From JBCCAG01 sp050331115 (lineage in GTDB: Bacteria; Cyanobacteriota; Cyanobacteriia; CAKZMO01): DNA of 64,000 bases. Below, piece after piece: positions 48,430-57,460 of this stretch; the stretch's first letter is position 1, and each line of letters begins with the position of its first letter. The stretch spans positions 1-64,000 of the forward strand of contig JBHJHD010000018.1 of the NCBI GenBank assembly GCA_050331115.1. Direction: 5' to 3'. A program made the translations under genes and the position numbers. A model generated the notes under the pieces. The model made no database searches. It saw only the letters and a program-made list of their open reading frames with translations, and was not told the origin of the DNA.

Positions 48430-51234
48430 TTAAATCAGCCGTCGCCTAAAGAGGCCATCAACCGCGCGATCTGTCCAAGCCCTGCGGACATACCACAGCC
48501 CTAGAACCGCAAGACCGGCGAGCAGCAGCAGCCACTCCTCAGGTTCCGGAACGGCAGATACAGTCGCATTCTGCGGATCGGGGAGCTGCTGGTCTTCCAC
48601 CTCACGGTCGAAGCGATCGCCGCCGGCCTCCGCCTCCTTGAGCTGCTGTTTTTGCTCAGAGTTAACCAGGACCAGCATCGACGAATAGGGCGTGACGATG
48701 CTGTTCTCTTTGGCCACCTGATGAATGGCGTCCAGCTGGCTGAGCTGGTCGGGCTTGACGGCTTGGCTCACCTGGGCGACCCACTGACGGGCCGCAATCG
48801 GTGCGAGGGTATCTACAGTCGCGGCGTCTGGATAGGGGCTGCGGCTGAGATACCAGGCATAGCCGTCTACAACGTTGAGCAACGAGGTTCCTTCGCCCAA
48901 GCTAGGCTGAGTCGCAATGCGGGCCATCGCCGTTTCTAAGCTGGCGGCGGTGCTGCCGCCCGTGCTCTGAATGGTTTCTAAGGTGGCGTCGTCGTAGGCC
49001 GCTTGAAAGCCGCCCAGATGGACGAGCCAGAGGGGCGCAGATAGCGCCACGGGGTCGGCGTCCTCGGTGAGTTCGTAGCTGCCGGAGTCGGTGAGCAGGA
49101 CAATGGCGTCGTAGGTTCGAGAAGCGGCGCTCTGGGAATCAGCTGCGATCGCCTGCTGGTACTGCGCCAGCATCTGGCGTGGCTGCATAGCGCCGTAAAA
49201 TACGGCCTGCTTAGGGTCGAACGCTTTGAGGCTGCTGACCTTCTCGGCTTGGGCTGCCCCAGCGCGCGTCAGGTAAAGGTCAGCCGCATTGGCGTCGAGC
49301 AGGCTATCCTTCAGCCACTGAAGGCTATTTTCGAAGGCTTTGCGGTGGGCGTCCATGCTGTAGGAGCCATCTAGAATAAACGCCAGCCGCTGGCCCTGAG
49401 GCAGCTGATAGGCCTCGGCGTCGAGGGGCTGGGCCACGACGTATCCCGCCGGCAGCGCGGCTTGAACCGTCTGGCGCGCGTCTGACTCAGACGCTACCGG
49501 CAGCGACGCCGGCAGCCACGTCTCGCTGCCCCGCTGGGCTTTGCCATTGACGATCCGCTGGGTGCGCTCAGTCCAGAAGATATTGCGCTGCTCGCTCAGC
49601 TGGGGCAGCGGCCACTGTCCATCCTGCTGCATCACCTTGTAGGTCATCCACAGGTGCATCTTGTCCGGTTCGCCATCTTCCGGCAGCCTGTCTTGGCCGG
49701 CGGGGGGGATGGGAAAGGCCCGCAGGCGGTAGTTTCGAGGCCCCACCTGCTCCAGCAGTGCCGGGTCGACGCGGCGCTGGACCTGGTCGTTATAGACCTG
49801 CTGCGCTGCCCCGCGAGGGGCCACGACGTACTCATAGCGCTGCGCGCGGTCCCCCGTTTCTCCAAGCCAGAGCCCGGTGACGGTGGCGCTTTCAGGCAGT
49901 GAAAAGTAGTAGAGGATTTCTGTATCTTCCAAGGTCGTGTTGGCGTAGGTCTCATGCAGTTCGATCTCAGCCCAGTCGCCCTGGGGCGTGACGGTCAGCT
50001 CCTGCCGCTGGAGCCTGACGCGCTCAGCGCCGATATCGAGTAGGCCGGCTTTAGCTTGGGTGCGATTGAAGTTGGAGAGCACTGCCTTTTGGATGGCCTC
50101 ATGCTCGCCCCGCAGGATGGGCGTATCGAAAAACGCCGCGTAGAGCCGCTCGGCCTTATCTTTGTCGTCAGCGGTGCCGTGATAGGTGAAGGGCGTGAGC
50201 ACCGCGCTGTAGGCGGCCTGAATAGCCTCCGCCTGGCCTTCTGGAAACTTTAGGTACGAGCTGTAGGTTTGATAGATGCCCCGATGGTTGAGTAGAGGAT
50301 AGCGGTAGGCAGCCAGATAGGCATTCAGCAGGCCCCCGCGAATGACTTCTGACTGCTGCACTAGCGCTTGGCGATCGCCATCCGACTGCGGGGGACTGTC
50401 TAGGAGGTCAAAAGCCCGCGTCTGAGGCTGCTGCTGCAGGAGCAGCAGACCGCCCAACCATAGGGCCAGCGTTCCGGCTGCAAAGGCTCGGGGCATACTA
50501 TGGCCGCGCCGCTCTGAGAGCTGCTGCAGCGTTTGCCGCCAGGTTTTCAAATACAGCGCTACCATTCCCCAGGGCATGATCACCAGACCGGTGAACAGCA
50601 TCGCAAAAGGAAAAAAGATGGGCAGCAGCACCACCAGAAAAACGGTGTAATAGACCGCAAAGCAGACGGTCACGAAGATAGGCAGCGCGTAGAAGAGGGC
50701 AATGGTTGACAGATACACCGACAGCGCCAGCATAAGGGTTGCCCCCGCGAGGTGTCCCCAAGTGACGCCAGACGGCTGGGGGTGGCGGGTCAGCAGCCCA
50801 TGGGCAAATGCGGCGGTCCCCAGGGCAATAGAGATGAATACGAAGGTGCTGACCGGCGTCAGGTCCCGCAGGAAAAAGAGGCGGATCGTGCAGGCCATCA
50901 AAAGCGGTGCTTCGATGCCAAAGAAGATTTGATACAGCGTAATTGGCTGGCGCTGAGAGGCGGGCTCAGCGCGATCCTCGGGCGGGGCGGTTTTGAGGGC
51001 TCTGAGCTGTCGCCTTCTGCGAATGCCCATCGCCGTTGAGGTTGTCGGGACCCCGACTAGACCCAGTACAGGCACGATGATGCTGAGCGGAATGAGGCCC
51101 TGCAGGGCATCGTCAATGATGGCTCGACCAAAGGGCAAGACGAGCGTCACCGATACGACGAGCAGTAGCGATAGGTTGAAGAGCCAGAAGAAGACTGCAA
51201 ATAGGGATTTAGTCTTGGGACGCGGGAATTTCAT
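48430..51234 (-). CDS. PEP-CTERM integral membrane protein with VIT-like domain (TIGR02921-like)
   Basis: A 934-residue protein. The N-terminal 300 residues hold eight or nine membrane helices (LFAVFFWLFNLSLLLVVSVT; LMACTIRLFFLRDLTP and others). A large extracytoplasmic part follows, with a VIT-like region (DWAEIELHETYANTTLEDTE; YEYVVAPRGAAQQVYNDQV) and a VWA-like segment (LAFILDGSYSMDAHRKAFEN). The tail is a PEP-CTERM sorting signal: VPEPEEWLLLLAGLAVLGLW followed by VRRAWTDR, that is PEP, hydrophobic span and basic end. The exosortase gene lies 27 bases upstream on the same strand. This is the layout I recall for the cyanobacterial TIGR02921 family, with the exosortase as its processing enzyme. 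The function is unknown. Confidence 0.85.
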   Translation of the reverse strand: MKFPRPKTKSLFAVFFWLFNLSLLLVVSVTLVLPFGRAIIDDALQGLIPLSIIVPVLGLVGVPTTSTAMGIRRRRQLRALKTAPPEDRAEPASQRQPITLYQIFFGIEAPLLMACTIRLFFLRDLTPVSTFVFISIALGTAAFAHGLLTRHPQPSGVTWGHLAGATLMLALSVYLSTIALFYALPIFVTVCFAVYYTVFLVVLLPIFFPFAMLFTGLVIMPWGMVALYLKTWRQTLQQLSERRGHSMPRAFAAGTLALWLGGLLLLQQQPQTRAFDLLDSPPQSDGDRQALVQQSEVIRGGLLNAYLAAYRYPLLNHRGIYQTYSSYLKFPEGQAEAIQAAYSAVLTPFTYHGTADDKDKAERLYAAFFDTPILRGEHEAIQKAVLSNFNRTQAKAGLLDIGAERVRLQRQELTVTPQGDWAEIELHETYANTTLEDTEILYYFSLPESATVTGLWLGETGDRAQRYEYVVAPRGAAQQVYNDQVQRRVDPALLEQVGPRNYRLRAFPIPPAGQDRLPEDGEPDKMHLWMTYKVMQQDGQWPLPQLSEQRNIFWTERTQRIVNGKAQRGSETWLPASLPVASESDARQTVQAALPAGYVVAQPLDAEAYQLPQGQRLAFILDGSYSMDAHRKAFENSLQWLKDSLLDANAADLYLTRAGAAQAEKVSSLKAFDPKQAVFYGAMQPRQMLAQYQQAIAADSQSAASRTYDAIVLLTDSGSYELTEDADPVALSAPLWLVHLGGFQAAYDDATLETIQSTGGSTAASLETAMARIATQPSLGEGTSLLNVVDGYAWYLSRSPYPDAATVDTLAPIAARQWVAQVSQAVKPDQLSQLDAIHQVAKENSIVTPYSSMLVLVNSEQKQQLKEAEAGGDRFDREVEDQQLPDPQNATVSAVPEPEEWLLLLAGLAVLGLWYVRRAWTDRAVDGLFRRRLI

Positions 51235-51261
51235 GGGGCGTACGGTGGCTTTAGAGGGGGT

Positions 51262-52761
51262 TTAACGCATGGCGAGGGCGATCGCGCCGTGCACTTGATC
51301 TACGATTGCCCTGACTTCGACATCGCTAGCCGATAGCGGCTGATCGAAAAGGATAGAGACCATGGTCCAATTCGGGTCCTGCCGCGTGATTTCACGCCAC
51401 ACGCGGTCCAGGTAGTAGTCCGTCGTGTGCTGGGAAGACTGGAACCAGTACGCGGCCCGACGCTGGCCTTGGTTGAGCGAGAGCCAGCGACCCGTGACCT
51501 CATGGGTGAAGGCCTGCTTCTGCATTTGGTCTATCTGGAGGCCGCTGGCGGCATAGCAGGTCTCTGGCGCGTGGTGCGCTTGCCAGGTTGGGCTGGCCAC
51601 CAAGATCATCGAGCCGGAAATATTGTTGAACTGGAAGGCCTGCTTTTGGGCCACCGCGTCGGGATAGCGGGTGAAGAAGGTCTGCTCGTAGGGGCTCAAG
51701 TCGATGACCTGGGCCTGCATGGGCTCTGACCACCGCAGGGCATCAAACTGAGCAGGGGAGGCTGTGCTAGCCGCTGGATGCGATATCAGCGCCAGGCCGG
51801 CCAGCAGGCTCAACGTCAGCGCCGCGTTGCGTTGCGGGGGGGCAGCAGTGAGCGCTTCGTCGAGCTGGCGCCCTAAGATCGGCAAAGGCTGGCGGGGAAC
51901 AGCCCGAAGCAGCTGCAGCGTAATCAGGCAGACGGTGATAAAACCAAATATCCCCAGCGGGACGTGAAGTATCTCCGCGAGGGTCTGCTGCTGCAGAACA
52001 AAGGTGAGAATGACCAGCACTAAGATCCGTGCGACATTGGCGGTGATTAGCAGAGTTACATTGGTGAGCCCCACCAAAAACCACCTCAGCCCAAGCTGTT
52101 TACGCTCTATCAGCGACGCTGCCATAAACAAGAGGCTGCCAATTTCAATTCCCTTAAACCCGCTGCAGGGAATGTCAACCAGGGCGACGCCCGTGCTCAG
52201 CACCAAGATATCTTCAGAGGAAATGGCGGGTATGCTCAGAGGTCTCAGCAGGACCTCAACCACCTCGGCAATGGAGGTGCGTGCCAGGTGCCCTAAGTCC
52301 GTGAACTCCAGCAGCAGCAGCAAAATAAGGAGGGCAAAGGTCCCCATAAAGGGAATGCCGCGCCGCCAGGCTCGAACGCGGCAGAATAGGCCAGCGAACC
52401 CGTAGGTGCCTACGACAAAACCGACAATAGAGAGCTGCTCTAGGTCAAGCCGCCATCGCGCCAGGACAAGGGCGATCGCCGCTCCCCCCAGCATCATCAG
52501 GGGCAAAGGTCGAAAGGTCGGCCCGGAGAATCCCCAGTTGCGCCGATGGCGGATGCTTTGAATGAGTAGCGCTGCTGCTGCACCGCCCATCAGGGCTAGG
52601 TTGAAGGGAGAAAGGGCCGGCAGCAGGCGAACCAAACCGCCTAGCTCTGGTGACGCGATATAGAGCCAAAGCAAGGCGATCGCGCTGACCATCGGCCCAT
52701 GCAGCGCTCCAGAGTGCTTCAGGTGGGCGTCGACCTGGGCGGAGGGGCTGTTATGCGTCAT
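51262..52761 (-). CDS. Exosortase with fused EpsI-like domain, probable exosortase O
   Basis: A 499-residue membrane transpeptidase-like enzyme that would cleave PEP-CTERM proteins. Helices fill residues 20-320; the catalytic residues are Cys in VALVDIPCSGFKGIEIG, Arg in TANVARILVLVIL and His in AEILHVPLGIFGF. After a linker (VPRQPLPILGRQ) comes another helix and a periplasmic domain of about 170 residues with the EpsI-like motif APETCYAASGL and SSQHTTDYYLDRVWREI. It precedes the PEP-CTERM gene by 27 bases, so they form one operon. I take it as the dedicated exosortase O, but the subtype rests on memory of that pairing. Confidence 0.82.
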   Translation of the reverse strand: MTHNSPSAQVDAHLKHSGALHGPMVSAIALLWLYIASPELGGLVRLLPALSPFNLALMGGAAAALLIQSIRHRRNWGFSGPTFRPLPLMMLGGAAIALVLARWRLDLEQLSIVGFVVGTYGFAGLFCRVRAWRRGIPFMGTFALLILLLLLEFTDLGHLARTSIAEVVEVLLRPLSIPAISSEDILVLSTGVALVDIPCSGFKGIEIGSLLFMAASLIERKQLGLRWFLVGLTNVTLLITANVARILVLVILTFVLQQQTLAEILHVPLGIFGFITVCLITLQLLRAVPRQPLPILGRQLDEALTAAPPQRNAALTLSLLAGLALISHPAASTASPAQFDALRWSEPMQAQVIDLSPYEQTFFTRYPDAVAQKQAFQFNNISGSMILVASPTWQAHHAPETCYAASGLQIDQMQKQAFTHEVTGRWLSLNQGQRRAAYWFQSSQHTTDYYLDRVWREITRQDPNWTMVSILFDQPLSASDVEVRAIVDQVHGAIALAMR

Positions 52762-53011
52762 AGAAATCCTTTGCTATCAAGTCAGCTGAGCGTCAGCCTT
52801 CGACTTCAATACACCCTATGCGCCTCTAGGCTAGCCGCAGCTCAGTCAGATTGCCAAGTCAAGGGGGGACAATACTTAATCTGCTCTAAAAGATCGTTGC
52901 TCAGCGTCCTAAAGGAAGCTCAGAAAACGCCATCTAGCGAACCTGCTGGCTAGCCCTGAAGCAGAGCGGGCTCCCTGAAGGATGTAACGTAAGCAAGCAT
53001 TAGTAACTAGA

Positions 53012-53686
53012 ATGCCAAGACTCTTCACGTACACTATCCCCGTCGACGATGGAGCCGCGCCCAATCCATTCTTTGGGATGTGCTCACTTGCTATCTGTAA
53101 ACCTGGAATTCGGCGCGTCGCCAGCATTGACGACTGGATTGCAGGCCTGGGCTCCAAAAACGCGCCAAGCGGAGACCTGAGTGACCGCTTGGTCTATGCC
53201 ATGCGAGTAGAAGAAGTCCTGACGCTCGAAGACTACGATCAACAGGCACAGAAGCGCTGGCCTCAACGCATACCAGATATCAAGAGTCTTTCGCTGCAAG
53301 AACGTCTCGGCGACTGCATTTACGACTACAGCAACAAAACTGCAGAAGGGGAGCCGAGTCTGCGAGATAGCGTCCACGGACCTAGCAATGTCAAAACCGA
53401 TTTGGGTGGTGAGAAGGTTCTGATATCGCGCGACTTTTACTACTTCGGCAGTCGAGCGGTGCGGCTTCCCGAAAGCTTGCGCCCCATCTGTCACGCCAAC
53501 CAGGGGCACCGCAGCACCTCAAACGCCCCCTATGTCAATGAATTCATCGCATGGATCCGAGCTGGCGGTTGGACTCCCGGTCAACTCTATGGATGGCCTG
53601 ACTTCATTCTAGATTGGAAGAGTCGTGGAGCCTGTGGCGGCTGCAACATCAGAGAGAACGATAATCAGTATGACCCGGCATGTTAG
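53012..53686 (+). CDS. Nmad2-like putative nucleotide-modification protein
   Basis: A 224-residue soluble protein that resembles the nucleotide modification-associated domain Nmad2, known from phage and bacterial DNA-modification loci. Supporting segments are the opening RLFTYTIPVDDGAAPNPFFG, the LAICKPGIRRVASIDDWIAG block with GLGSKN, then MRVEEVLTLEDY, RLGDCIYDYS, SRDFYYFGSRAVRLPE, and a Cys-rich end GACGGCNIRENDNQ. The start is ATG 53012. It sits alone, between the exosortase operon and a decayed LysE gene, with no glycosylase or methyltransferase beside it. The assignment is by recall of family blocks. Base modification is the family hypothesis, not shown here. Confidence 0.68.
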   Translation: MPRLFTYTIPVDDGAAPNPFFGMCSLAICKPGIRRVASIDDWIAGLGSKNAPSGDLSDRLVYAMRVEEVLTLEDYDQQAQKRWPQRIPDIKSLSLQERLGDCIYDYSNKTAEGEPSLRDSVHGPSNVKTDLGGEKVLISRDFYYFGSRAVRLPESLRPICHANQGHRSTSNAPYVNEFIAWIRAGGWTPGQLYGWPDFILDWKSRGACGGCNIRENDNQYDPAC

Positions 53687-53767
53687 TGGCCGACACCAAC
53701 GCCCGTCCCTACAAGCAAGGCCTACCGCCACAAGATAGAAAACTCTAGGCAGCAGAATATACGCTTT

Positions 53768-54046
53768 TCATGATTGCTCCGCCACGGCGACATAAGTCCC
53801 CAGTCCAATCAGCCCGAGCCCTGACGCAATGCGCTGCCGACGTCTGAAGCGATCGCTCTCCCGCAGCCGCTGCCCAATCGGCCCAGCAAACAGCGCCACC
53901 GCTAAGTCAGACATCATGTTCATCACGGCGGTAATCAGCCCCAGCACCAAAAACTGGGCAAATACGTGGCCATTCTCCACCCGGATGAACTGAGGAATGA
54001 ACGCCAGAAAAACCAGCGCCGTCTTAGGGTTGAGCGTTTCGGTCAT
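53768..54046 (-). pseudogene. LysE/RhtB exporter, 5'-truncated remnant
   Basis: A 92-codon frame matching only the C-terminal half of a LysE/RhtB amino-acid exporter: TLNPKTALVFLAFIPQFIRV, the signature after which three spans normally follow (FLVLGLITAVMNMMSDLAVA; RIASGLGLIGLGTYVAV). The first three helices, about 110 residues, are absent and the leuS stop lies only 13 bases away. The MTE start is probably fortuitous. It is likely a degraded gene rather than a working pump. Confidence 0.78.
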
Positions 54047-54059
54047 TACCCCCTAGCCT

Positions 54060-56651
54060 TTACTTCGCCAGCACAAAGTTCACCAGCTTCCCCGGCACCA
54101 CAATCACCTTCTTAATTTCCTTACCCTCAATGTAGCGCTGCGCCAGCTCCGACTCCTTCGCCAGCTGCTCCAGCGCCGCCTTGTCCGAGCGCGACGGCAC
54201 CTGAATCGTGCCCCGCGTCTTGCCCATCACCTGAATCACCAGCGGGATCTCGTCCACCACCAGGGCGTCTGGGTCCACTTGGGGCCAAGCGGCCCGGTGC
54301 ACCGACTCCTTCTCGCCGATGGCCTGCCACAGCTCCTCGGTGATATGGGGCGCAAAGGGGGCCAGCATCGCCACTAGCGTGCGAACGCCTTCGCCGTACA
54401 CCGCCGAAGCCTTATCTTTGTAGTCCGACAGGGCGTTACTCAGCTTCATCAGCTCCGACACCGCCGTGTTGAACTGGTAGTCGCCGTCGAAGTCTTCGGT
54501 CACTTCTTTAATGGCGGTGTGGATGGCGCGGCGCAGGTCCTTTTCGGCCTTGGTCAATTCCGCCTTGGACGGGGCAGGCTGCACCTGGGCAAACTCCTGC
54601 ACCAGTCGCCACACCCGGTTCAAAAAGCGAAACTGCCCTTCCACATCCGCGTCGTCCCACTCCAGGTCCTTCTCGGGCGGGGCCTTGAACAGGATGAACA
54701 TGCGGGCCGTATCGGCCCCGTATTTGGAAAGCACTACCCCGGGCGCAATGCCGTTGTACTTCGACTTGGACATCTTCTCGTAAAAGACTTCCAGCGGGTC
54801 CCCCGTCTCCGGGTCGACCGGGCTATCGGGGTCGGCGACTTTTTCAGGGGGGACGTACTTGCCCGTAGCGGGATTCTTGTAGGTTATGGCCTGCACCATG
54901 CCCTGGGTCAACAGCCGCTTAAAGGGCTCATCGACGTTCAACAGGCCGCGATCGCGCAGCACCTTAGTAAAGAAACGCGAGTAGAGCAGGTGTAAAATGG
55001 CGTGCTCGATACCGCCCACGTACTGGTCCACCGCCATCCAGTCGTTGACTTTGTCCTTGGTGAAGACTTTGTCGTCGTTGTTGGCGTCGCAGTAGCGCAG
55101 GAAGTACCAGGACGAATCGATAAAGGTGTCCATGGTGTCGGTCTCCCGCTTAGCGGTGGTGCCGCAGCTTGGGCAGGGTACGTTGACCCATTGATCCAGC
55201 TTGGCCAGCGGGGAGGGACCGCGCCCGGAGAAGGTAATGTCTTCCGGCAGCTCGATGGGCAGGTCGGCTTCAGGGACGGGCACGATGCCGCAGTCGGGGC
55301 AGTGGATGACGGGAATGGGCACGCCCCAGTAGCGCTGGCGGGAGATCAGCCAGTCCCGCAGGCGGTAGGTGGTTTGGGCGGTGCCAATGACCTTTTCTTC
55401 TAGGTATTTAATTACCTTTTTCTTAGCCTTCGGCACTGTAAGGCCGTCCAGCGGCCCGGAGTTTTGCAGGACGCCGCTGGCGTTGTCGCTGTAGGCTGCC
55501 GTGAGCGGCTCTGCCTGCTCGGGGTCGGCGTCCGGGGGAAACACCACCTGCACAATATCCAGCCCAAAGGACCGAGCAAAGTCGAAGTCCCGCTGGTCGT
55601 GGGCGGGCACCGCCATAATGGCCCCGGTGCCGTAGTCCATCAGCACGTAGTCCGCAATCCACACCGGCACCTGCTCACCATTCACCGGGTTGACCGCATA
55701 GCCGCCCGTAAACACGCCTGTCTTGGTGCGATCGTCGGCGGTGCGCTCCACTTCGCTCTTGTCGGTGGCCTCCTTTTTATAAGCGCTTACGGCCTCTTTT
55801 TGATCAGCAGTCGTCAGGGACTCCACCAAGGGATGCTCCGGCGACAGCACCATAAAGGTCGCGCCCCAAAGAGTATCCGGGCGAGTGGTGAAAATTGGAA
55901 TGGCCTCCCCATCCGAGGTCTTGAACTCTACCCGCGCCCCAATGGACTTGCCAATCCAGTTCTCCTGCATCACCTTCACCCGCTCGGGCCAGCCGTCCAG
56001 CAGCTTCAGGTCTGCCAGCAGCTGCTCGGCGTAGTCAGTAATCTTGAAGAACCACTGGCGCAGCAGTCGCCGCTCTACCATCGCCCCCGATCGCCAGGAT
56101 TTCCCGTCGCTGTCCACCTGCTCGTTGGCCAGCACCGTCTGGTCCACCGGGTCCCAGTTCACCGCCGCCTCCTTTTGGTAGGCCAGCCCAGACTCGAAGA
56201 ACTGCAGGAAAATCCATTGGGTCCAGCGGTAGTAGTTGGGGGCGCAGGTAGCCACCTCCCGGTCCCAGTCGTAGGACAGCCCCAGCTGCTTGAGCTGGGC
56301 CGTCATCTGGGCAATGTTCTCTTCAGTCCACTTGGCCGGATGAACCCCCCGGTCAATAGCGGCGTTCTCGGCGGGCAGGCCAAAGGCGTCCCAGCCCATG
56401 GGGTGCAGTACGCGGTGGCCCTGCATGCGCTTAACGCGGGCAATCACGTCGGTGATGGTGTAGTTGCGGACGTGGCCCATATGCAGGTTCCCTGAAGGGT
56501 AGGGAAACATCGACAGGGCATAGAACTTGGGCTTGCCTGCATCCTCTGGGGTTTGGTCGAGCCCCTGCTCGCGCCAAACCTGCTGCCACTTGGGTTCAAT
56601 CGCGTCCGCCTGATATCGCTCCACCAATGACTCCTCTACGCTGGACTTCAA
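54060..56651 (-). CDS. leuS: Leucyl-tRNA synthetase
   Basis: An 863-residue class Ia synthetase that charges tRNA-Leu with leucine in the cytoplasm. The HIGH motif is HMGH at 57-60 in PSGNLHMGHVRNYT; the editing domain holds TGVFTGGYAVNPVNGEQVPV and VPAHDQRDFDFARSFGL; the zinc-ribbon insert is IPVIHCPDCGIVPV with CPSCGTTAKRETDTMDTF; KMSKSKYNG carries the KMSKS loop. The length is standard. The gene is transcribed leftward, ends beside the LysE remnant, and has a hairpin repeat on its upstream side. Nothing unusual was seen in the coding part. Confidence 0.97.
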   Translation of the reverse strand: MKSSVEESLVERYQADAIEPKWQQVWREQGLDQTPEDAGKPKFYALSMFPYPSGNLHMGHVRNYTITDVIARVKRMQGHRVLHPMGWDAFGLPAENAAIDRGVHPAKWTEENIAQMTAQLKQLGLSYDWDREVATCAPNYYRWTQWIFLQFFESGLAYQKEAAVNWDPVDQTVLANEQVDSDGKSWRSGAMVERRLLRQWFFKITDYAEQLLADLKLLDGWPERVKVMQENWIGKSIGARVEFKTSDGEAIPIFTTRPDTLWGATFMVLSPEHPLVESLTTADQKEAVSAYKKEATDKSEVERTADDRTKTGVFTGGYAVNPVNGEQVPVWIADYVLMDYGTGAIMAVPAHDQRDFDFARSFGLDIVQVVFPPDADPEQAEPLTAAYSDNASGVLQNSGPLDGLTVPKAKKKVIKYLEEKVIGTAQTTYRLRDWLISRQRYWGVPIPVIHCPDCGIVPVPEADLPIELPEDITFSGRGPSPLAKLDQWVNVPCPSCGTTAKRETDTMDTFIDSSWYFLRYCDANNDDKVFTKDKVNDWMAVDQYVGGIEHAILHLLYSRFFTKVLRDRGLLNVDEPFKRLLTQGMVQAITYKNPATGKYVPPEKVADPDSPVDPETGDPLEVFYEKMSKSKYNGIAPGVVLSKYGADTARMFILFKAPPEKDLEWDDADVEGQFRFLNRVWRLVQEFAQVQPAPSKAELTKAEKDLRRAIHTAIKEVTEDFDGDYQFNTAVSELMKLSNALSDYKDKASAVYGEGVRTLVAMLAPFAPHITEELWQAIGEKESVHRAAWPQVDPDALVVDEIPLVIQVMGKTRGTIQVPSRSDKAALEQLAKESELAQRYIEGKEIKKVIVVPGKLVNFVLAK

Positions 56652-56732
56652 CTTAACGGGATTGCTCCCATTCTAGATACCACTGGCGAAACATTTTGTA
56701 ATTAGGTCAAACATCCCGGAGGTCCCCTTAAA

Positions 56733-56783
56733 TCCCCCAATTCCGGGGGACTGTGGATCAGAAGCCCCCAAAATTGGGGGTTT
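56733..56783. repeat. Two CCCCC/GGGGG hairpin elements
   Basis: Hairpin 1 is TCCCCC-AATTCC-GGGGGA (56733-56750) and hairpin 2 is AAGCCCCCAA-AA-TTGGGGGTTT (56762-56783). Both resemble the AATCCCCCAAATTTGGGGGATT-like repeats frequent in cyanobacterial spacers. They lie between the divergent leuS and GGCT-like genes. Confidence 0.7.
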
Positions 56784-56895
56784 GGGGATCTTCTCGAGGC
56801 GTGAAACACCCAAAGCATTACAAGGCATGAATCTTGCCAGCGGTACTATTCTAAGCTGTATCACAGCGCAACTATTGCGTCAGCATACTTTTAAT

Positions 56896-57390
56896 ATGGC
56901 AGCCTCAATAGAGCCGACTTACGTATTTGTCTACGGGACCCTCAAGCCTGGTGAGGCAAACTATGCGCGCTACTGCGCCGGTCGCGTCGCGTCTCAGCAG
57001 CCTGCGATCGCTCCGGGCTATCTCTATGCCCTGCCCGTGGGCTACCCCGCTATGATTGCGCGAGATCAGGGCGAGGAGATCCTTGATCGTCAATCTCAGT
57101 CCTTTACAGCAGAGGGGCGAGAGGCGGTAGTTTGGGGCTATCGACTGCAGCTTAAGCGGCCAGACGATCTGGCGCTGCTCGATGAGCTTGAGGACTATCT
57201 CCCGCAGCGATCGCCCGAGCAAAATGAGTACTATCGCTGCGCGGTCTCGCTACTAACCCCGTCTCGTCAGCCGCTTGGCGCGGCTTGGGCCTATCTAATG
57301 GAGCCGTGGCGCGTTAGGCAAGTGGGGGGATACCGGATTGCGCAGGGTCAATGGACCGGACATAGCGCGGCGCGGTTTTTCGAGTTGTGA
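56896..57390 (+). CDS. Gamma-glutamylcyclotransferase-fold protein
   Basis: A 164-residue protein of the GGCT/AIG2 fold. ATG 56896 gives MAASIEPTYVFVYGTLKPGE, placing the fold signature VYGTLKPGE close to the N-terminus; ATG 56827 would add 23 residues. Later blocks are GYLYALPVGYPAMI, GYRLQLKRPDDLALLDELED with the catalytic glutamate, and EYYRCAVSLLT. Members cleave gamma-glutamyl amines to pyroglutamate; an N-terminal YGTL plus EDY is the diagnostic pair. The substrate is unknown. It is divergent from leuS and ends at a terminator shared with the anti-sigma gene. Confidence 0.87.
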   Translation: MAASIEPTYVFVYGTLKPGEANYARYCAGRVASQQPAIAPGYLYALPVGYPAMIARDQGEEILDRQSQSFTAEGREAVVWGYRLQLKRPDDLALLDELEDYLPQRSPEQNEYYRCAVSLLTPSRQPLGAAWAYLMEPWRVRQVGGYRIAQGQWTGHSAARFFEL

Positions 57391-57429
57391 GGTCATTGGC
57401 AAGGCACCCTAGAGCACCGGCCCAAAGCT

Positions 57430-57451
57430 TTGGCACAAGGCGTTGTGCCAA
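57430..57451. terminator. Hairpin between convergent genes
   Basis: Perfect nine-pair stem TTGGCACAA / TTGTGCCAA with loop GGCG, 40 bases after the GGCT-like gene and 10 bases before the end of the anti-sigma gene. T-runs are weak. Confidence 0.6.
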
Positions 57452-57460
57452 TGCCCTGGC

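Noticed and set aside
55464..56495. A 343-codon open frame antisense to leuS
   Set aside because: It lies wholly within leuS, has no ribosome site or family motif, and arises from the GC-rich third positions of the opposite strand.
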